Source of the DNA: an uncultured Clostridia bacterium
GTDB lineage: Bacteria > Bacillota > Clostridia > TANB77 > CAG-508
Length of the DNA stretch: 49,144 nucleotides
Reading direction: 5' to 3'
Assembly (NCBI GenBank): GCA_947629765.1
Contig: CANREW010000006.1
Location: 1-49,144, forward strand
Position numbers and translations under genes: made by a program. Below, in pieces: positions 8,068 through 17,848 of this stretch. A model generated the notes under the pieces. It saw only the letters and a program-made list of their open reading frames with translations, made no database searches and was not told the origin of the DNA. The stretch's first letter is position 1. Each line of letters starts with the position of its first letter.

Positions 8068-8096
8068 TTGCTAAATAGATAAAAACGTGATATAGT
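8068..8096 (+). promoter_or_regulatory. Sigma-A promoter of secA
   Basis: TTGCTA (8068-8073), a 17-base spacer and TATAGT (8091-8096) lie 33 bases before the secA start. Confidence 0.6.
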
Positions 8097-8129
8097 ATAA
8101 CAGAAATCAAAAAAAGAGGTGCAAAATAA

Positions 8130-10898
8130 ATGGGATTATTTAGAAATATATTTGGCAGTTATTCAGAAAAAGAAGTAAAAAGGGTTATGCCATTAGTAGA
8201 TAAAATAAATAGTTTAGAGGAAGAGATATCAAAACTTTCTGATGATGAACTAAGAAATAAAACAGCAGAATTTAAAGTAAGAGTTCAAGATGGAGAATCA
8301 TTAGATGATCTTCTTCCAGAAGCATTTGCAGTTGTAAGAGAAGGAGCAAAGAGAGTTCTTGGAATGAGACACTTTGATGTGCAGTTAATAGGTGGAATCA
8401 TTCTTCACCAAGGAAGAATTGCAGAAATGAAAACTGGTGAAGGAAAAACATTAGTTGCAACACTTCCTGCATATTTAAATGCTTTAAGTGGTAAAGGAGT
8501 TCATATAATTACTGTAAATGACTACTTGGCAAAACGTGATAGTGAGTGGATGGGAAAACTATATAAATTCTTAGGCTTAACAGTAGGATTAGTTATAAGT
8601 GGAATGAGGCCAGAAGAGAAACAAAGAGCTTATGCATCAGATATCATATATGGTACTAACAATGAGTTTGGATTTGACTATCTAAGAGATAATATGGTTA
8701 TATATAAAAGCCAAGCAGTGCAAAGAGAACTTAACTTTGCAATCGTAGACGAGATAGATAGTATTTTGATAGATGAGGCAAGAACTCCACTTATCATATC
8801 TGGTAGAGCTGATAAATCTTCTGATTTATATAAACAAGCTAATGATTTTGTAAGAAGACTTAACCCAAAAGTAATTGTTGAGGAAGATATAAAAGACTTA
8901 AATCAAGAGGAAGACAACGAAAAATATGACTATATAGTAGATCTAAAAGCAAAGTCAGCAACATTAACCCAAAAAGGTATAAAGAAAGCAGAACAATACT
9001 TTAATATAGAGAACTTCAACGATTTGGACAATTCAGAAATAGTTCACCACGTTACTCAAAGTTTACGTGCTCATGGGGTAATGAAGAAAGATATTGACTA
9101 TATCGTAAAAGATGGAGAAGTTTTAATCGTAGATGAATTTACAGGAAGAATTATGTATGGAAGAAGATACAATAATGGATTACATCAAGCAATAGAGGCA
9201 AAGGAAAATGTAAAAATCGCTGACGAATCTAAGACTTTAGCAACTATTACTTTCCAGAATTATTTCAGAATGTATAATAAATTATCTGGAATGACAGGTA
9301 CTGCTATGACAGAAGAGGAAGAATTTAGAGAGATATACAATTTGGATGTTATTAGCATACCAACAAATAAGCCAATGATAAGAGTAGATCATAACGATAT
9401 AATATATAAAAATGAAGATGCAAAATTTAGAGCAGTAGTAGAAGATATAAAAGAAAGTCATGCTAAAGGACAACCAGTATTAGTCGGAACTATCTCTATT
9501 GAAAAGTCAGAAAAATTGAGTAATATTTTGAAAAGAGATGGAATCCCTCACGAAGTATTAAATGCTAAATATCACGAAAAAGAGGCTGAAATAATCGCAC
9601 AAGCTGGTAAATATGGTGCTGTAACAATAGCAACAAACATGGCTGGACGTGGTACGGATATTATGCTAGGGGGAAACTCTGAATTCTTAGCACTTCAAGA
9701 AATGAGAAAAAGAAAAGTTCCAGAAGAATTAATCGAACAAGCTACTACATTTAATGAGACAGATGATCCTGATATTTTACAAGCAAGAAAAGATTTTAAA
9801 GAGTTAAAAGCAAAATATGATGAAACTATAAAAGAAGAAAAAGAGAAAGTAATTGAAGCTGGTGGATTAAAAATCATAGGAACAGAAAGACACGAATCAA
9901 GAAGAATTGATAATCAGTTAAGAGGTAGAAGTGGTCGTCAAGGAGACAATGGTGAATCAAGGTTTTATATAGGACTTGATGATGACTTAATGAAAATATT
10001 CGGCGGAGATATGATAACAAATGTATACGAAACACTTGGAGCTGATGAAAATATTCCTATACAGTCTAAAATGATTTCTAATGCAGTAGAAAGAGCTCAA
10101 AAGAGAGTAGAAGGAAGAAACTTTAGTATTCGTAAAAATGTACTTCAATATGACGATGTTATGAATGTACAAAGGGAGATTATATACAAACAAAGAAAAG
10201 AAGTACTTGATGGAGAAAATCTAAAAAATAACATAACTTCTATGATAAAGAGTGTTGCAGAAGATGTAGTTGCAATGTATGCTGGTGAAGAAGGCGGAAA
10301 TAAAGAAGGATTAATACAAGAAATTAACAACATATTTGGAATCAATATAGCAGATAAAGTTAATGAATTACATGGACAAGATTTATCAGACTATATAAAC
10401 GAAAAAGCTTTGGAGATATATGAAAACAAAGAAAAAGAAGTAGGAACAGAGGCTTTAAGAGAACTAGAAAGAGTTGTTATGCTTAAAGTCGTAGACCAAA
10501 AATGGATGGATCATATTGATAATATGGACGAGTTAAAAGATGGTATAGGACTTAGAGCTTATGGACAAAGCAATCCTGTTGATAAATATAGAATCGAAGG
10601 ATTTGATATGTTTGACGAGATGGTTGCAAATATAAAAGTTGACGTTGTAAAATTAATTTTACATTTACAAAAAAGAGAAGAAATAAAGAGAACACAAACA
10701 ATACAAATTACAAAAGCAGCACAAGAAAAATTAAACAGTATTAACTTTGAAAGTTCTACTGATCCTAATAAAAAACAAGGTGCTGAGCAAAAGGTAAATA
10801 CAACTGTTGTAAATAATGGACCAAAGGTAGGAAGAAATGATCCTTGTCCATGTGGAAGCGGGAAAAAATACAAAAACTGCTGTGGCAGAAATGAGTAA
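8130..10898 (+). CDS. secA: Preprotein translocase ATPase SecA
   Basis: Motor ATPase that drives unfolded preproteins through SecYEG at the membrane. The 922-residue protein has the family length. It shows Walker [11 protein letters not shown] (98-107), the DEAD-like [15 protein letters not shown], the second nucleotide-binding domain ([15 protein letters not shown], then [11 protein letters not shown]), and the C-terminal zinc SEC-C module ([16 protein letters not shown]). The start has GAGGTG upstream and its own promoter, and the gene ends in a terminator. It carries no in-phase CGG in 922 codons although CGG occurs out of phase several times, which supports active avoidance. Confidence 0.98.
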   Translation: MGLFRNIFGSYSEKEVKRVMPLVDKINSLEEEISKLSDDELRNKTAEFKVRVQDGESLDDLLPEAFAVVREGAKRVLGMRHFDVQLIGGIILHQGRIAEMKTGEGKTLVATLPAYLNALSGKGVHIITVNDYLAKRDSEWMGKLYKFLGLTVGLVISGMRPEEKQRAYASDIIYGTNNEFGFDYLRDNMVIYKSQAVQRELNFAIVDEIDSILIDEARTPLIISGRADKSSDLYKQANDFVRRLNPKVIVEEDIKDLNQEEDNEKYDYIVDLKAKSATLTQKGIKKAEQYFNIENFNDLDNSEIVHHVTQSLRAHGVMKKDIDYIVKDGEVLIVDEFTGRIMYGRRYNNGLHQAIEAKENVKIADESKTLATITFQNYFRMYNKLSGMTGTAMTEEEEFREIYNLDVISIPTNKPMIRVDHNDIIYKNEDAKFRAVVEDIKESHAKGQPVLVGTISIEKSEKLSNILKRDGIPHEVLNAKYHEKEAEIIAQAGKYGAVTIATNMAGRGTDIMLGGNSEFLALQEMRKRKVPEELIEQATTFNETDDPDILQARKDFKELKAKYDETIKEEKEKVIEAGGLKIIGTERHESRRIDNQLRGRSGRQGDNGESRFYIGLDDDLMKIFGGDMITNVYETLGADENIPIQSKMISNAVERAQKRVEGRNFSIRKNVLQYDDVMNVQREIIYKQRKEVLDGENLKNNITSMIKSVAEDVVAMYAGEEGGNKEGLIQEINNIFGINIADKVNELHGQDLSDYINEKALEIYENKEKEVGTEALRELERVVMLKVVDQKWMDHIDNMDELKDGIGLRAYGQSNPVDKYRIEGFDMFDEMVANIKVDVVKLILHLQKREEIKRTQTIQITKAAQEKLNSINFESSTDPNKKQGAEQKVNTTVVNNGPKVGRNDPCPCGSGKKYKNCCGRNE

Positions 10899-10900
10899 TA

Positions 10901-10929
10901 AAAAAGCTATGGAAACATAGCTTTTTTTT
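10901..10929 (+). terminator. Intrinsic terminator of secA
   Basis: AAAAAGCTATG (10901-10911), loop GAAA, CATAGCTTTTT (10916-10926) and a T run. Nearly the same hairpin follows the cohesin gene at 15108. Confidence 0.85.
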
Positions 10930-10964
10930 AGTATAAAATTTGGAAATAAAATTGAGAAAATGTG

Positions 10965-10994
10965 TTGACAAGGACTACCCCTGCATAGTATAAT
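10965..10994 (+). promoter_or_regulatory. Sigma-A promoter of the dockerin protein gene
   Basis: TTGACA (10965-10970), an 18-base spacer and TATAAT (10989-10994) lie 58 bases before the start at 11053. Confidence 0.65.
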
Positions 10995-11052
10995 AAATTG
11001 ATAGTTAAATAAGGGAACATAATTTAAAAAAACATTAAAGGAGGATGAATAT

Positions 11053-14000
11053 ATGAAAATTAAAAAAATCACATCATTACTACTTGTTTTAACATTTCTT
11101 ATAGCAGAATTAAGCTTTCTAAGCTTTGGAGGCATATCAATTGCCGCAAGTCCAAATAAAGATTTAAGCTTAGATACATATTCAAAAGATTATTATGGTA
11201 GACAGCTTAATGAACAGGCTTGGAAATTTTATAACGCAATGGTAGACATGTACAATAATGATATATTTAAAAAAGGTCAAGATTATAACTTATTAGAAAA
11301 AGGAGTAGTTGAAGAAACAGATTTATTGAAATATGCAACAGGAACAACACAATTATTATACGATATGACTGCTGCAAGAGACGCATTTCAATATGATTAT
11401 CCAGAGGTATTCTGGGTTGATTGGTCAGCTATTTCTCTAAGAGTAACAAGAAATAGTAATGGAGAATATTTCGCATTTTTAGGTAGAGGAAAAAGAGATG
11501 ATTATTATCTACCTGGATTTAATAAAGATAATGTAGATAAAGCAATTGAAGACTATGAACAATTGCTAGATGAAGCAATAACAGAAATCAGAGCACAGGC
11601 TAAACAAGAAGACAATGAAGACAGTAGAAATTATGAATTAGCAAAAGCTGCCCATAACTGGGAAATGAATCAAATGTCATATAAATTTGAATATGAGGTA
11701 GATAATTATAATACAGATACCCCATATAGTAATGCTAGAACAGCTTATGACTGCTTAAAATATGGTGAAGGTGTTTGCGAAAGCTACACTAGAGCATATA
11801 AAGCAATATTAGACAAATTAGGAATTAATTGTATAGTAGCAGGTGGAGGATACAAAGTATCAGATACTCAAACAGAAAACCACGCTTGGAACTATGTACA
11901 AATTGGTGGAAAATGGTATGGAGTAGATGTTACTCATGACGATGACGAAAATTCAAATAAACAAAGCCGCAAATACTTTATGGTAGGAACAGCTGAATTA
12001 TTTGATCGTCGTATTGAATCAGGAATTTTCTCACAATCAATGTTTGAATTTAAATATCCAACACTAGAGACATCTTCTTTACAAGAAATCGAAGAAGAAT
12101 ATGATGATGGAAAATTCTATGTAGAGGTAATCACATCAGATTATGTAGAAGAAGGAGACCATGCAGGAGATGACGCAGGTCACGTTTTAAAAGATACATT
12201 TAGATTATTTGTAAGCTATGATGATAAAGATTATACACAAAATGCAGAACAAGGAAAGTATATGTTAGCTCGTTTTGCAACATTTGATGAAGATACAAAT
12301 ACTTGGACATATACACCTTGGGGATATATAACTCCTGATTTATATCCAGTTCTTGAAGAAAAAACAGGAGAGAAGAACGGCAAACCATATAGATATATAG
12401 ATTTCAAATTGCCACAAGTTGAATTAGTTCAATTTGCAGTTGCTGATAAAGGACCTAAAATTAACGAGGAAACTGGTGCACCACATATTGACGAATTATA
12501 TTATAAAGGAGATGCTTCTCTTTTAGAGGAAAGAACAAAAACATTTATAAATAATACAGGTAATATTTATCAAGCACCACCTTACATAAAGAAGGCTACA
12601 CCACCTCAAAATGTAAAACTAGGATTTGAAAGTACTTATAGAGTAAAAGTAGAATATGACGATTATTTTGATGCAGAAGAAGGTCAAACAACAGGAAATA
12701 TAGCAATTACTGCAGTTTACAAACCAGATAGAACAACGAGAAATGATTTAATTAAATCATCAAAAATAAGCAATGTTAGTTATCATTTAGGAAATGCTAA
12801 CGAAAATGCTTGGGTTGAATTTGATTTCACACCTAGTGCTCAATTCTCAGCAAATGAAGTAGCTTATGATATAACATGGCAAGGCGTTGTAGGACATAAG
12901 AGCAAAAAAGCTCCAATGCCTGCAAACTATGCAGTTGGAAACAAGTGCGATTTCTGTGCATTAAGTGGTCAAGGAATTGACTGCAACGTATTTGCACAAC
13001 CTGAATTAATGGATACATCAAATTTATCAACAGAAGGATGGAAAACAAAAGGTGAGAATGGTGAAGAAGTTGAATTACCAAAAGAACTTGCCGGTGCGAA
13101 CTTAGATCAATTATCACATAGATTAACATTATCAACAACATCAATTGCAGATGATGAAAGCTTAGATATGGTTAATGGTCTTACTGAATTAAATAATAAA
13201 AACGCAACAACGGAAAGCTATAATATAAGAATGCAATTATGTAAGAAACAAGTTGTTAATACAGGAAACTCAGTAAGAATAAGACTTGGATTCCCAGAAG
13301 GAACAACTTATGAAGATTACATTTCAGGAAGAAGAGAATTTAAAGTATACCATTATTTCTATGATGAATTAGGAACTATAACAGGACATGAAGAAATTCC
13401 AGTAGAAGTAGTTCCACAAGGATTAATACTATATGTAAAATCTTTCAGCCCATTTACAATAGCTGGAATTGAGGTTCCACAAGAAGAACAAGAAGCAAAA
13501 GCTGAAAAAGCAAAAGAAAAAGTACTTATGTTAGCAAGTACAGAAGGTGGATATATAACATATGAAGGTTCTGAAACAGAAAAAATAGATATGAAAGATA
13601 AAGAAGAAGTTACAATAATAATTCATCCAGATGAAAATAGAACAATTGAAAGTATAGCAGTTGGAAGTACAGTTATTCCACTTATAAGTGAAAATATAAA
13701 AAGAAATGATGATGGAACATTCTCATTTAAAGTAAAAAGAGATGAATTATCAGATGGAGCAACAATGGTATATGTTAAACTTATGTCTTCTTTGATTGTT
13801 GAGGAAGATATTGACGAAGACCACGGTTATCAAGTAGAACAACCTGAGGAAGATAAATATGTTGACACAACAGATTCAGATGGAAATGGATATTGTGATA
13901 TACATCCATCAACAGCAACAACTATTGAAGCTTTAATAGCTGAAAAATCAGTTCCGGGAGTAAAAGTTGAAGTTCTAGACGCAAGCGGAAATGCTGTGAC

Positions 14001-14274
14001 AGATACAGGCAAATTACTTGGAACAGGTATGAAGATAAGAATTTCAAATGACAAAAATTCTTCACACATATATACAGAAACTGAAATTGTTGTTTCAGGA
14101 GACATGACGGGTGATGGATTAATGAATGCTAATGATATTAAAAATTGGAGAATAGGTATATTATCAGAATCACTTGAAGGAGCATTTAAAATGGCAGCAG
14201 ATTACAACAATGATGGAAAACAAGATGCTACCGATATGAGAAATATGAGAACAGATATAGTATCAACACTTTAA
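11053..14274 (+). CDS. Secreted transglutaminase-like protein with C-terminal dockerin
   Basis: The 1073-residue exported protein has a signal peptide (1-32, lysines then a hydrophobic core, cleavage near SIAA). A transglutaminase/cysteine protease-like domain has C242 in KYGEGVCESYTRAYK, H277 in ENHAWNYVQ and D292 in GVDVTHD, forming a likely Cys-His-Asp triad. A long beta-rich central region follows. The last 60 residues form a type I-like dockerin with two calcium loops (GDMTGDGLMNANDIKNWR and DYNNDGKQDATDMRNMR). The next gene encodes a cohesin, so the two proteins probably bind each other on the cell surface. The substrate is unknown: peptide cleavage or crosslinking are both possible. 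AGGAGG precedes the start. Confidence 0.85.
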   Translation: MKIKKITSLLLVLTFLIAELSFLSFGGISIAASPNKDLSLDTYSKDYYGRQLNEQAWKFYNAMVDMYNNDIFKKGQDYNLLEKGVVEETDLLKYATGTTQLLYDMTAARDAFQYDYPEVFWVDWSAISLRVTRNSNGEYFAFLGRGKRDDYYLPGFNKDNVDKAIEDYEQLLDEAITEIRAQAKQEDNEDSRNYELAKAAHNWEMNQMSYKFEYEVDNYNTDTPYSNARTAYDCLKYGEGVCESYTRAYKAILDKLGINCIVAGGGYKVSDTQTENHAWNYVQIGGKWYGVDVTHDDDENSNKQSRKYFMVGTAELFDRRIESGIFSQSMFEFKYPTLETSSLQEIEEEYDDGKFYVEVITSDYVEEGDHAGDDAGHVLKDTFRLFVSYDDKDYTQNAEQGKYMLARFATFDEDTNTWTYTPWGYITPDLYPVLEEKTGEKNGKPYRYIDFKLPQVELVQFAVADKGPKINEETGAPHIDELYYKGDASLLEERTKTFINNTGNIYQAPPYIKKATPPQNVKLGFESTYRVKVEYDDYFDAEEGQTTGNIAITAVYKPDRTTRNDLIKSSKISNVSYHLGNANENAWVEFDFTPSAQFSANEVAYDITWQGVVGHKSKKAPMPANYAVGNKCDFCALSGQGIDCNVFAQPELMDTSNLSTEGWKTKGENGEEVELPKELAGANLDQLSHRLTLSTTSIADDESLDMVNGLTELNNKNATTESYNIRMQLCKKQVVNTGNSVRIRLGFPEGTTYEDYISGRREFKVYHYFYDELGTITGHEEIPVEVVPQGLILYVKSFSPFTIAGIEVPQEEQEAKAEKAKEKVLMLASTEGGYITYEGSETEKIDMKDKEEVTIIIHPDENRTIESIAVGSTVIPLISENIKRNDDGTFSFKVKRDELSDGATMVYVKLMSSLIVEEDIDEDHGYQVEQPEEDKYVDTTDSDGNGYCDIHPSTATTIEALIAEKSVPGVKVEVLDASGNAVTDTGKLLGTGMKIRISNDKNSSHIYTETEIVVSGDMTGDGLMNANDIKNWRIGILSESLEGAFKMAADYNNDGKQDATDMRNMRTDIVSTL

Positions 14275-14304
14275 TATATAGATTTTAAGAAAGGAAGTAT
14301 AAAA

Positions 14305-15078
14305 ATGAATTTTAAATTAAAAAAACTTTTCGTTTTAGTTTTGACATTAATAATAGTTAGTATTACTGGCTCAGTATTTGCAGTTGATGCAACAGTAGGA
14401 AATCTTGCACTTGCAACAGAAACTACAGTAGAGCAAGGTAAAGAATTTACAGTTAAAATTAACTTATCAGAATTCCAAACATCTGCATCTTCAGTTACTA
14501 TTATAGGAAAAATAGAGTATGATAAAGATAAATTAGAATATGTTTCAAATTCAATATCATCAAATACAGATGAAGGATGGGATGATGTAAAAGCACTTGG
14601 AGAACAATGTTTCAAAGAAAGCAATATGGGATTTTTATTTGAAAATAGAACTCCAAGTAAAATAGGAAAAAATAGCAATTTCTTAACTTTAAAATTTAAA
14701 GCAAAAGCAAATGTAGAGGGAAATGCAAATATTACAGTAAGTATTAACTCAGTATCAGATGCTACTAATTTCTCAGGAGATTCTAAAACAGTAGCAATTA
14801 CTAAAAAAGTCGAGCAAGTTGAAAGCAAACCATCAGATGAGAAAAAACCAACTGAAGAACAAAGCAAACCAAAAAATGAAACTAGTAAAAATACTGTAAC
14901 AAATACTGCAACAAATTCTACAACAAACACTGCAACAAATTCTGCAAAAGACAATACAATAAAAACAGGAAAATTACCACAAACAGGAGTAAATGATACT
15001 CTATGGGTTGTAGTAGCAGTTTGTGCAGTTGGAGCAGTTATAAACTTTGTTTATATGAAAAAAGGTAAAAAAGAATAA
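14305..15078 (+). CDS. Cell-wall-anchored cohesin protein (LPQTG)
   Basis: The 257-residue protein has a signal peptide (1-26), one cohesin domain (about 28-170: strands such as GKEFTVKINLSEF, GKIEYDKDKLEYV, LTLKFKAKANVEGNANIT), a Thr/Asn/Lys-rich stalk, and a sortase signal LPQTG (224-228) followed by a hydrophobic stretch and a KKGKKE tail. It lies 30 bases downstream of the dockerin protein, and the pair forms a minimal two-gene cohesin-dockerin system. A single cohesin means it serves as a wall receptor rather than a multi-enzyme scaffold. GAAAGGAAG precedes the ATG. Confidence 0.85.
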   Translation: MNFKLKKLFVLVLTLIIVSITGSVFAVDATVGNLALATETTVEQGKEFTVKINLSEFQTSASSVTIIGKIEYDKDKLEYVSNSISSNTDEGWDDVKALGEQCFKESNMGFLFENRTPSKIGKNSNFLTLKFKAKANVEGNANITVSINSVSDATNFSGDSKTVAITKKVEQVESKPSDEKKPTEEQSKPKNETSKNTVTNTATNSTTNTATNSAKDNTIKTGKLPQTGVNDTLWVVVAVCAVGAVINFVYMKKGKKE

Positions 15079-15107
15079 TATAGTTAATTAAAAAGTATTA
15101 AATAAGT

Positions 15108-15139
15108 AAAAAGAGCTATGGAAACATGGCTCTTTTTTT
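15108..15139 (+). terminator. Intrinsic terminator of the cohesin gene
   Basis: AGAGCTATG, loop GAAA, CATGGCTCT (one G-U pair), then a T run to 15139. It resembles the secA terminator. Confidence 0.8.
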
Positions 15140-15149
15140 AGATAAAGCA

Positions 15150-15178
15150 TTGACATATCTTAATAAATGTATTATAAT
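15150..15178 (+). promoter_or_regulatory. Sigma-A promoter of the suf operon
   Basis: TTGACA (15150-15155), a 17-base spacer and TATAAT (15173-15178) form a consensus promoter ahead of the regulator gene. Confidence 0.75.
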
Positions 15179-15195
15179 GTTAACCGAAGTTAACA
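15178..15195. promoter_or_regulatory. Operator-like palindrome at the suf promoter
   Basis: TGTTAAC (15178-15184), a CGAA spacer and GTTAACA (15189-15195) form a perfect inverted repeat that begins in the -10 box and covers the expected start point. The gene just downstream encodes a DtxR-like repressor, so autoregulation is likely. Confidence 0.65.
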
Positions 15196-15209
15196 AAAAG
15201 GAGAATAAA

Positions 15210-15674
15210 ATGATTTCAAAATCTTTAAGTGAGTATTTAAAAACAATTTATATATTACAAGTAAAAAATCAAGAAATAAGAGTAACAGATATAGCAATAG
15301 AAATGAACTGCTCTAAACCCAGTGTTAATAAAGCAATAAATAACTTAAAGGAAAATAAACTAATAAATTATAAAACATATGGAAAAATAGAATTAACAAG
15401 AGAAGGAGAAGATTTAGCAAAAAAGATACTTGAAGCTTATGATATTGTCTATATATTTTTAAAAGATGTATTGGGCTTGACAGAAGAAGATGCAAAAAGT
15501 GAAGCTGAAAAAATAAAATTAACACTTACGGATAATACTATAAATAAACTTGCAAAATATGTATATAAGCAATTAAATTTAGATACATTAAATTGCAATT
15601 ATGATATAGCAAATAAAAGATGCTTAGAATGTGAAAGAAGAAAAATAAAGAAGAGTGAAAAAGTGGAGGAATAA
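15210..15674 (+). CDS. DtxR/MntR-like repressor of the suf operon with C-terminal cysteines
   Basis: The 154-residue regulator has an N-terminal winged helix (about 6-60: VTDIAIEMNCSKPSVNKAIN then NYKTYGKIELT) followed by the helical dimer region of the DtxR family. The C terminus carries C-X8-C-X2-C (about 130-143) in a basic context, which could hold an iron-sulfur cluster or iron. It is the first gene of sufCBDSU, 2 bases before sufC, behind a promoter with a palindrome over the start site. It therefore probably senses iron or cluster status (inference). The ATG at 15210 has AAGGAG 7 bases upstream; an in-frame ATG at 15126 lies inside the preceding terminator and before the promoter, and is rejected. 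Confidence 0.8.
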   Translation: MISKSLSEYLKTIYILQVKNQEIRVTDIAIEMNCSKPSVNKAINNLKENKLINYKTYGKIELTREGEDLAKKILEAYDIVYIFLKDVLGLTEEDAKSEAEKIKLTLTDNTINKLAKYVYKQLNLDTLNCNYDIANKRCLECERRKIKKSEKVEE

Positions 15675-15676
15675 AG

Positions 15677-16414
15677 ATGTCAAAAAAATTGTTAGAGATT
15701 AAAGATTTATATGTAAATGCAGGAGATAAAGAAATTTTAAAAGGAGTAGATTTAAAGATAAATAAAGGAGAGATTCATGTAATAATGGGGCCAAATGGCT
15801 CTGGAAAATCTACAACAGCAAATGCAATATTAAATAATCCTGCTTATACAAAAATGGGCGGAAAAATAATTTTAGAAGATACTGATATAACTAATTTAAA
15901 AACAGATGAGATAGCAAGAAAAGGCGTATTTATGTCTTTTCAGTTGCCAGAAGAAATACCGGGAATAACTGTAAGTAATTTTTTAAGATATTCTAAAAAC
16001 AAAGTTACAGGAAAGCCTGTAAAAGTGTTTGAGTTTAAAAATGAACTAAAAAAACATATGGAAGAACTTCAAATGAAACCAGAATATAGTGAAAGATATT
16101 TAAATGTCGGTTTTTCAGGAGGAGAGAAAAAGAAAAATGAGATTTTACAGATGCTAGTATTAAATCCTAAACTTGCAATACTCGACGAAACAGATTCTGG
16201 ATTAGATGTAGACAGTATAAATATAGTTTCAAAGGGGATTGAAATGTACAAGAATAAAAACAATGCTGTACTTATAATAACACATAATACTAAGATTTTA
16301 CATTCATTAAAGGTAGACTATGTACATGTACTTATAAACGGTAAAATTGTAAAGACAGGTACAGGAGAACTTGCATCAGAAATCGAAGAAAAAGGATATA
16401 AAATGTTTAAATAA
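15677..16414 (+). CDS. sufC: Fe-S assembly ATPase SufC
   Basis: ABC-type ATPase of the SufBCD scaffold. The 245 residues show Walker A GPNGSGKST (38-46), Q-loop MSFQ (near 88), signature FSGGE (146-150), Walker B LAILDE (166-171) followed by TDSGLD, and the switch His in ITHN. It starts 2 bases after the regulator stop, with GTGGAGG upstream. Order SufC-B-D-S-U matches the Bacillota suf operon. Confidence 0.96.
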   Translation: MSKKLLEIKDLYVNAGDKEILKGVDLKINKGEIHVIMGPNGSGKSTTANAILNNPAYTKMGGKIILEDTDITNLKTDEIARKGVFMSFQLPEEIPGITVSNFLRYSKNKVTGKPVKVFEFKNELKKHMEELQMKPEYSERYLNVGFSGGEKKKNEILQMLVLNPKLAILDETDSGLDVDSINIVSKGIEMYKNKNNAVLIITHNTKILHSLKVDYVHVLINGKIVKTGTGELASEIEEKGYKMFK

Positions 16415-16434
16415 ATTATGAAAGGATAACTAAA

Positions 16435-17832
16435 TTGAAAACAGAGTTAGATGAGATAAATAGAAATATTTACGATATAAAGAATAAAGATGATTATGAC
16501 TTCAAAATAAAAAAAGGTCTGACAAGAGAGATAATCGAAGAAATTTCTAGACAGAAAAATGATCCTGAATGGATGAGAGATTTTAGATTAAAAGCATTAG
16601 AAACATATAATAAGTTAGAAATGCCAACTTGGGGGCCAGATTTATCAGAACTAAATATGGATGATATCGCAACATATGTAAGACCTAAAACCAAAATGAC
16701 TGGAAATTGGGAAGATGTACCAGAGGATATAAAAAATACTTTTGATAAACTAGGAATTCCTGAGGCAGAGAAAAAATCTCTTGCAGGAGTTGGAGCACAA
16801 TATGATTCAGAAGTTGTTTATCATAGTATGAAAAATGAGCTTCTTGCACAAGGTGTAATTTATACAGATATGGAAACAGCTGTAAGAGAATACCCTGATA
16901 TTGTACAACAACATTTTATGAAATGTGTTCCAGTAACAGATCATAAATTTGTTGCATTGCACGGAGCTGTTTGGTCTGGTGGATCATTTGTTTATGTACC
17001 TAAAAATGTAAAAGTAGAAATTCCGCTTCAATCATACTTTAGATTAAATTCACCAGAATCAGGACAATTTGAACATACTCTAATTATAGTTGACGAAGGA
17101 GCATCACTTCATTTTATTGAAGGATGTAGTGCTCCAAAATATAACAAAGTAAACCTTCATGCAGGATGTGTTGAACTTTATGTTAAAGATGGCGCATATT
17201 TAAGATATTCTACAATAGAAAACTGGTCTAAGAATATGCTAAATCTAAATACTAAAAAAGCAATTATAGGAAAAAATGCTCAGGTTGACTGGGTATCTGG
17301 TTCATTTGGCTCTAAAATTTCTATGCTATATCCAATGAGTATATTAAATGGAGAAGGAGCTAGAACAGAGTATACAGGAATTTCATTTGCAGGTAAGGGA
17401 CAAAATCTAGACACAGGCTTTAAAGTTGTTCATAACAGTAGGAATACATCTAGTCTAGTAAATTCTAAATCAATTTCTAAAAATGGCGGAATTGCAACAT
17501 ATAGAGCATTAGTTAGAATAAATGAAAATGCAAAGGGCTCAAAATGCAATGTATCTTGTGAATCTTTGATGTTAGACGATATATCAAGGTCTGATACTAT
17601 TCCTGTAAATGATGTTAGAACAGATGAAGTAGAATTTTCACACGAGGCTAAGATAGGAAAGATAAGTGATAAATCAATCTTCTATTTAATGAGCAGAGGA
17701 TTATCAGAAGAAGATGCAAAAGCTATGATAGTACGTGGATTTGCAGATCCAATTTCAAAAGAACTTCCAGTAGAATATGCAGCAGAAATGAATAATTTGA
17801 TTAATCTAGAGTTAGAAGGAAGTATAGGATAA
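16435..17832 (+). CDS. sufB: Fe-S scaffold protein SufB
   Basis: Core scaffold protein on which Fe-S clusters are built with SufC and SufD. The 465 residues have the usual length. It contains the conserved GVGAQYDSEVVYH, the FVYVPKNVKVEIPLQSYFR beta-helix entry, and the C-terminal SHEAKIGKISDKSIFYLMSRGL. The start is TTG at 16435 with AAAGGA upstream. No ATG fits the family N terminus. No in-phase CGG occurs. Confidence 0.96.
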   Translation: MKTELDEINRNIYDIKNKDDYDFKIKKGLTREIIEEISRQKNDPEWMRDFRLKALETYNKLEMPTWGPDLSELNMDDIATYVRPKTKMTGNWEDVPEDIKNTFDKLGIPEAEKKSLAGVGAQYDSEVVYHSMKNELLAQGVIYTDMETAVREYPDIVQQHFMKCVPVTDHKFVALHGAVWSGGSFVYVPKNVKVEIPLQSYFRLNSPESGQFEHTLIIVDEGASLHFIEGCSAPKYNKVNLHAGCVELYVKDGAYLRYSTIENWSKNMLNLNTKKAIIGKNAQVDWVSGSFGSKISMLYPMSILNGEGARTEYTGISFAGKGQNLDTGFKVVHNSRNTSSLVNSKSISKNGGIATYRALVRINENAKGSKCNVSCESLMLDDISRSDTIPVNDVRTDEVEFSHEAKIGKISDKSIFYLMSRGLSEEDAKAMIVRGFADPISKELPVEYAAEMNNLINLELEGSIG

Positions 17833-17848
17833 AGAAAGGAATGTTAAA

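Noticed and set aside
13201..13212. CGG strings inside intact genes such as ACG GAA or GGC GGA
   Set aside because: In all of these the CGG is out of phase, so they are neither Arg codons nor shift sites.
15126..15209. Longer N terminus of the suf regulator from ATG 15126
   Set aside because: It starts inside the cohesin terminator and upstream of the suf promoter. The ATG at 15210 has a good ribosome site and matches the family.
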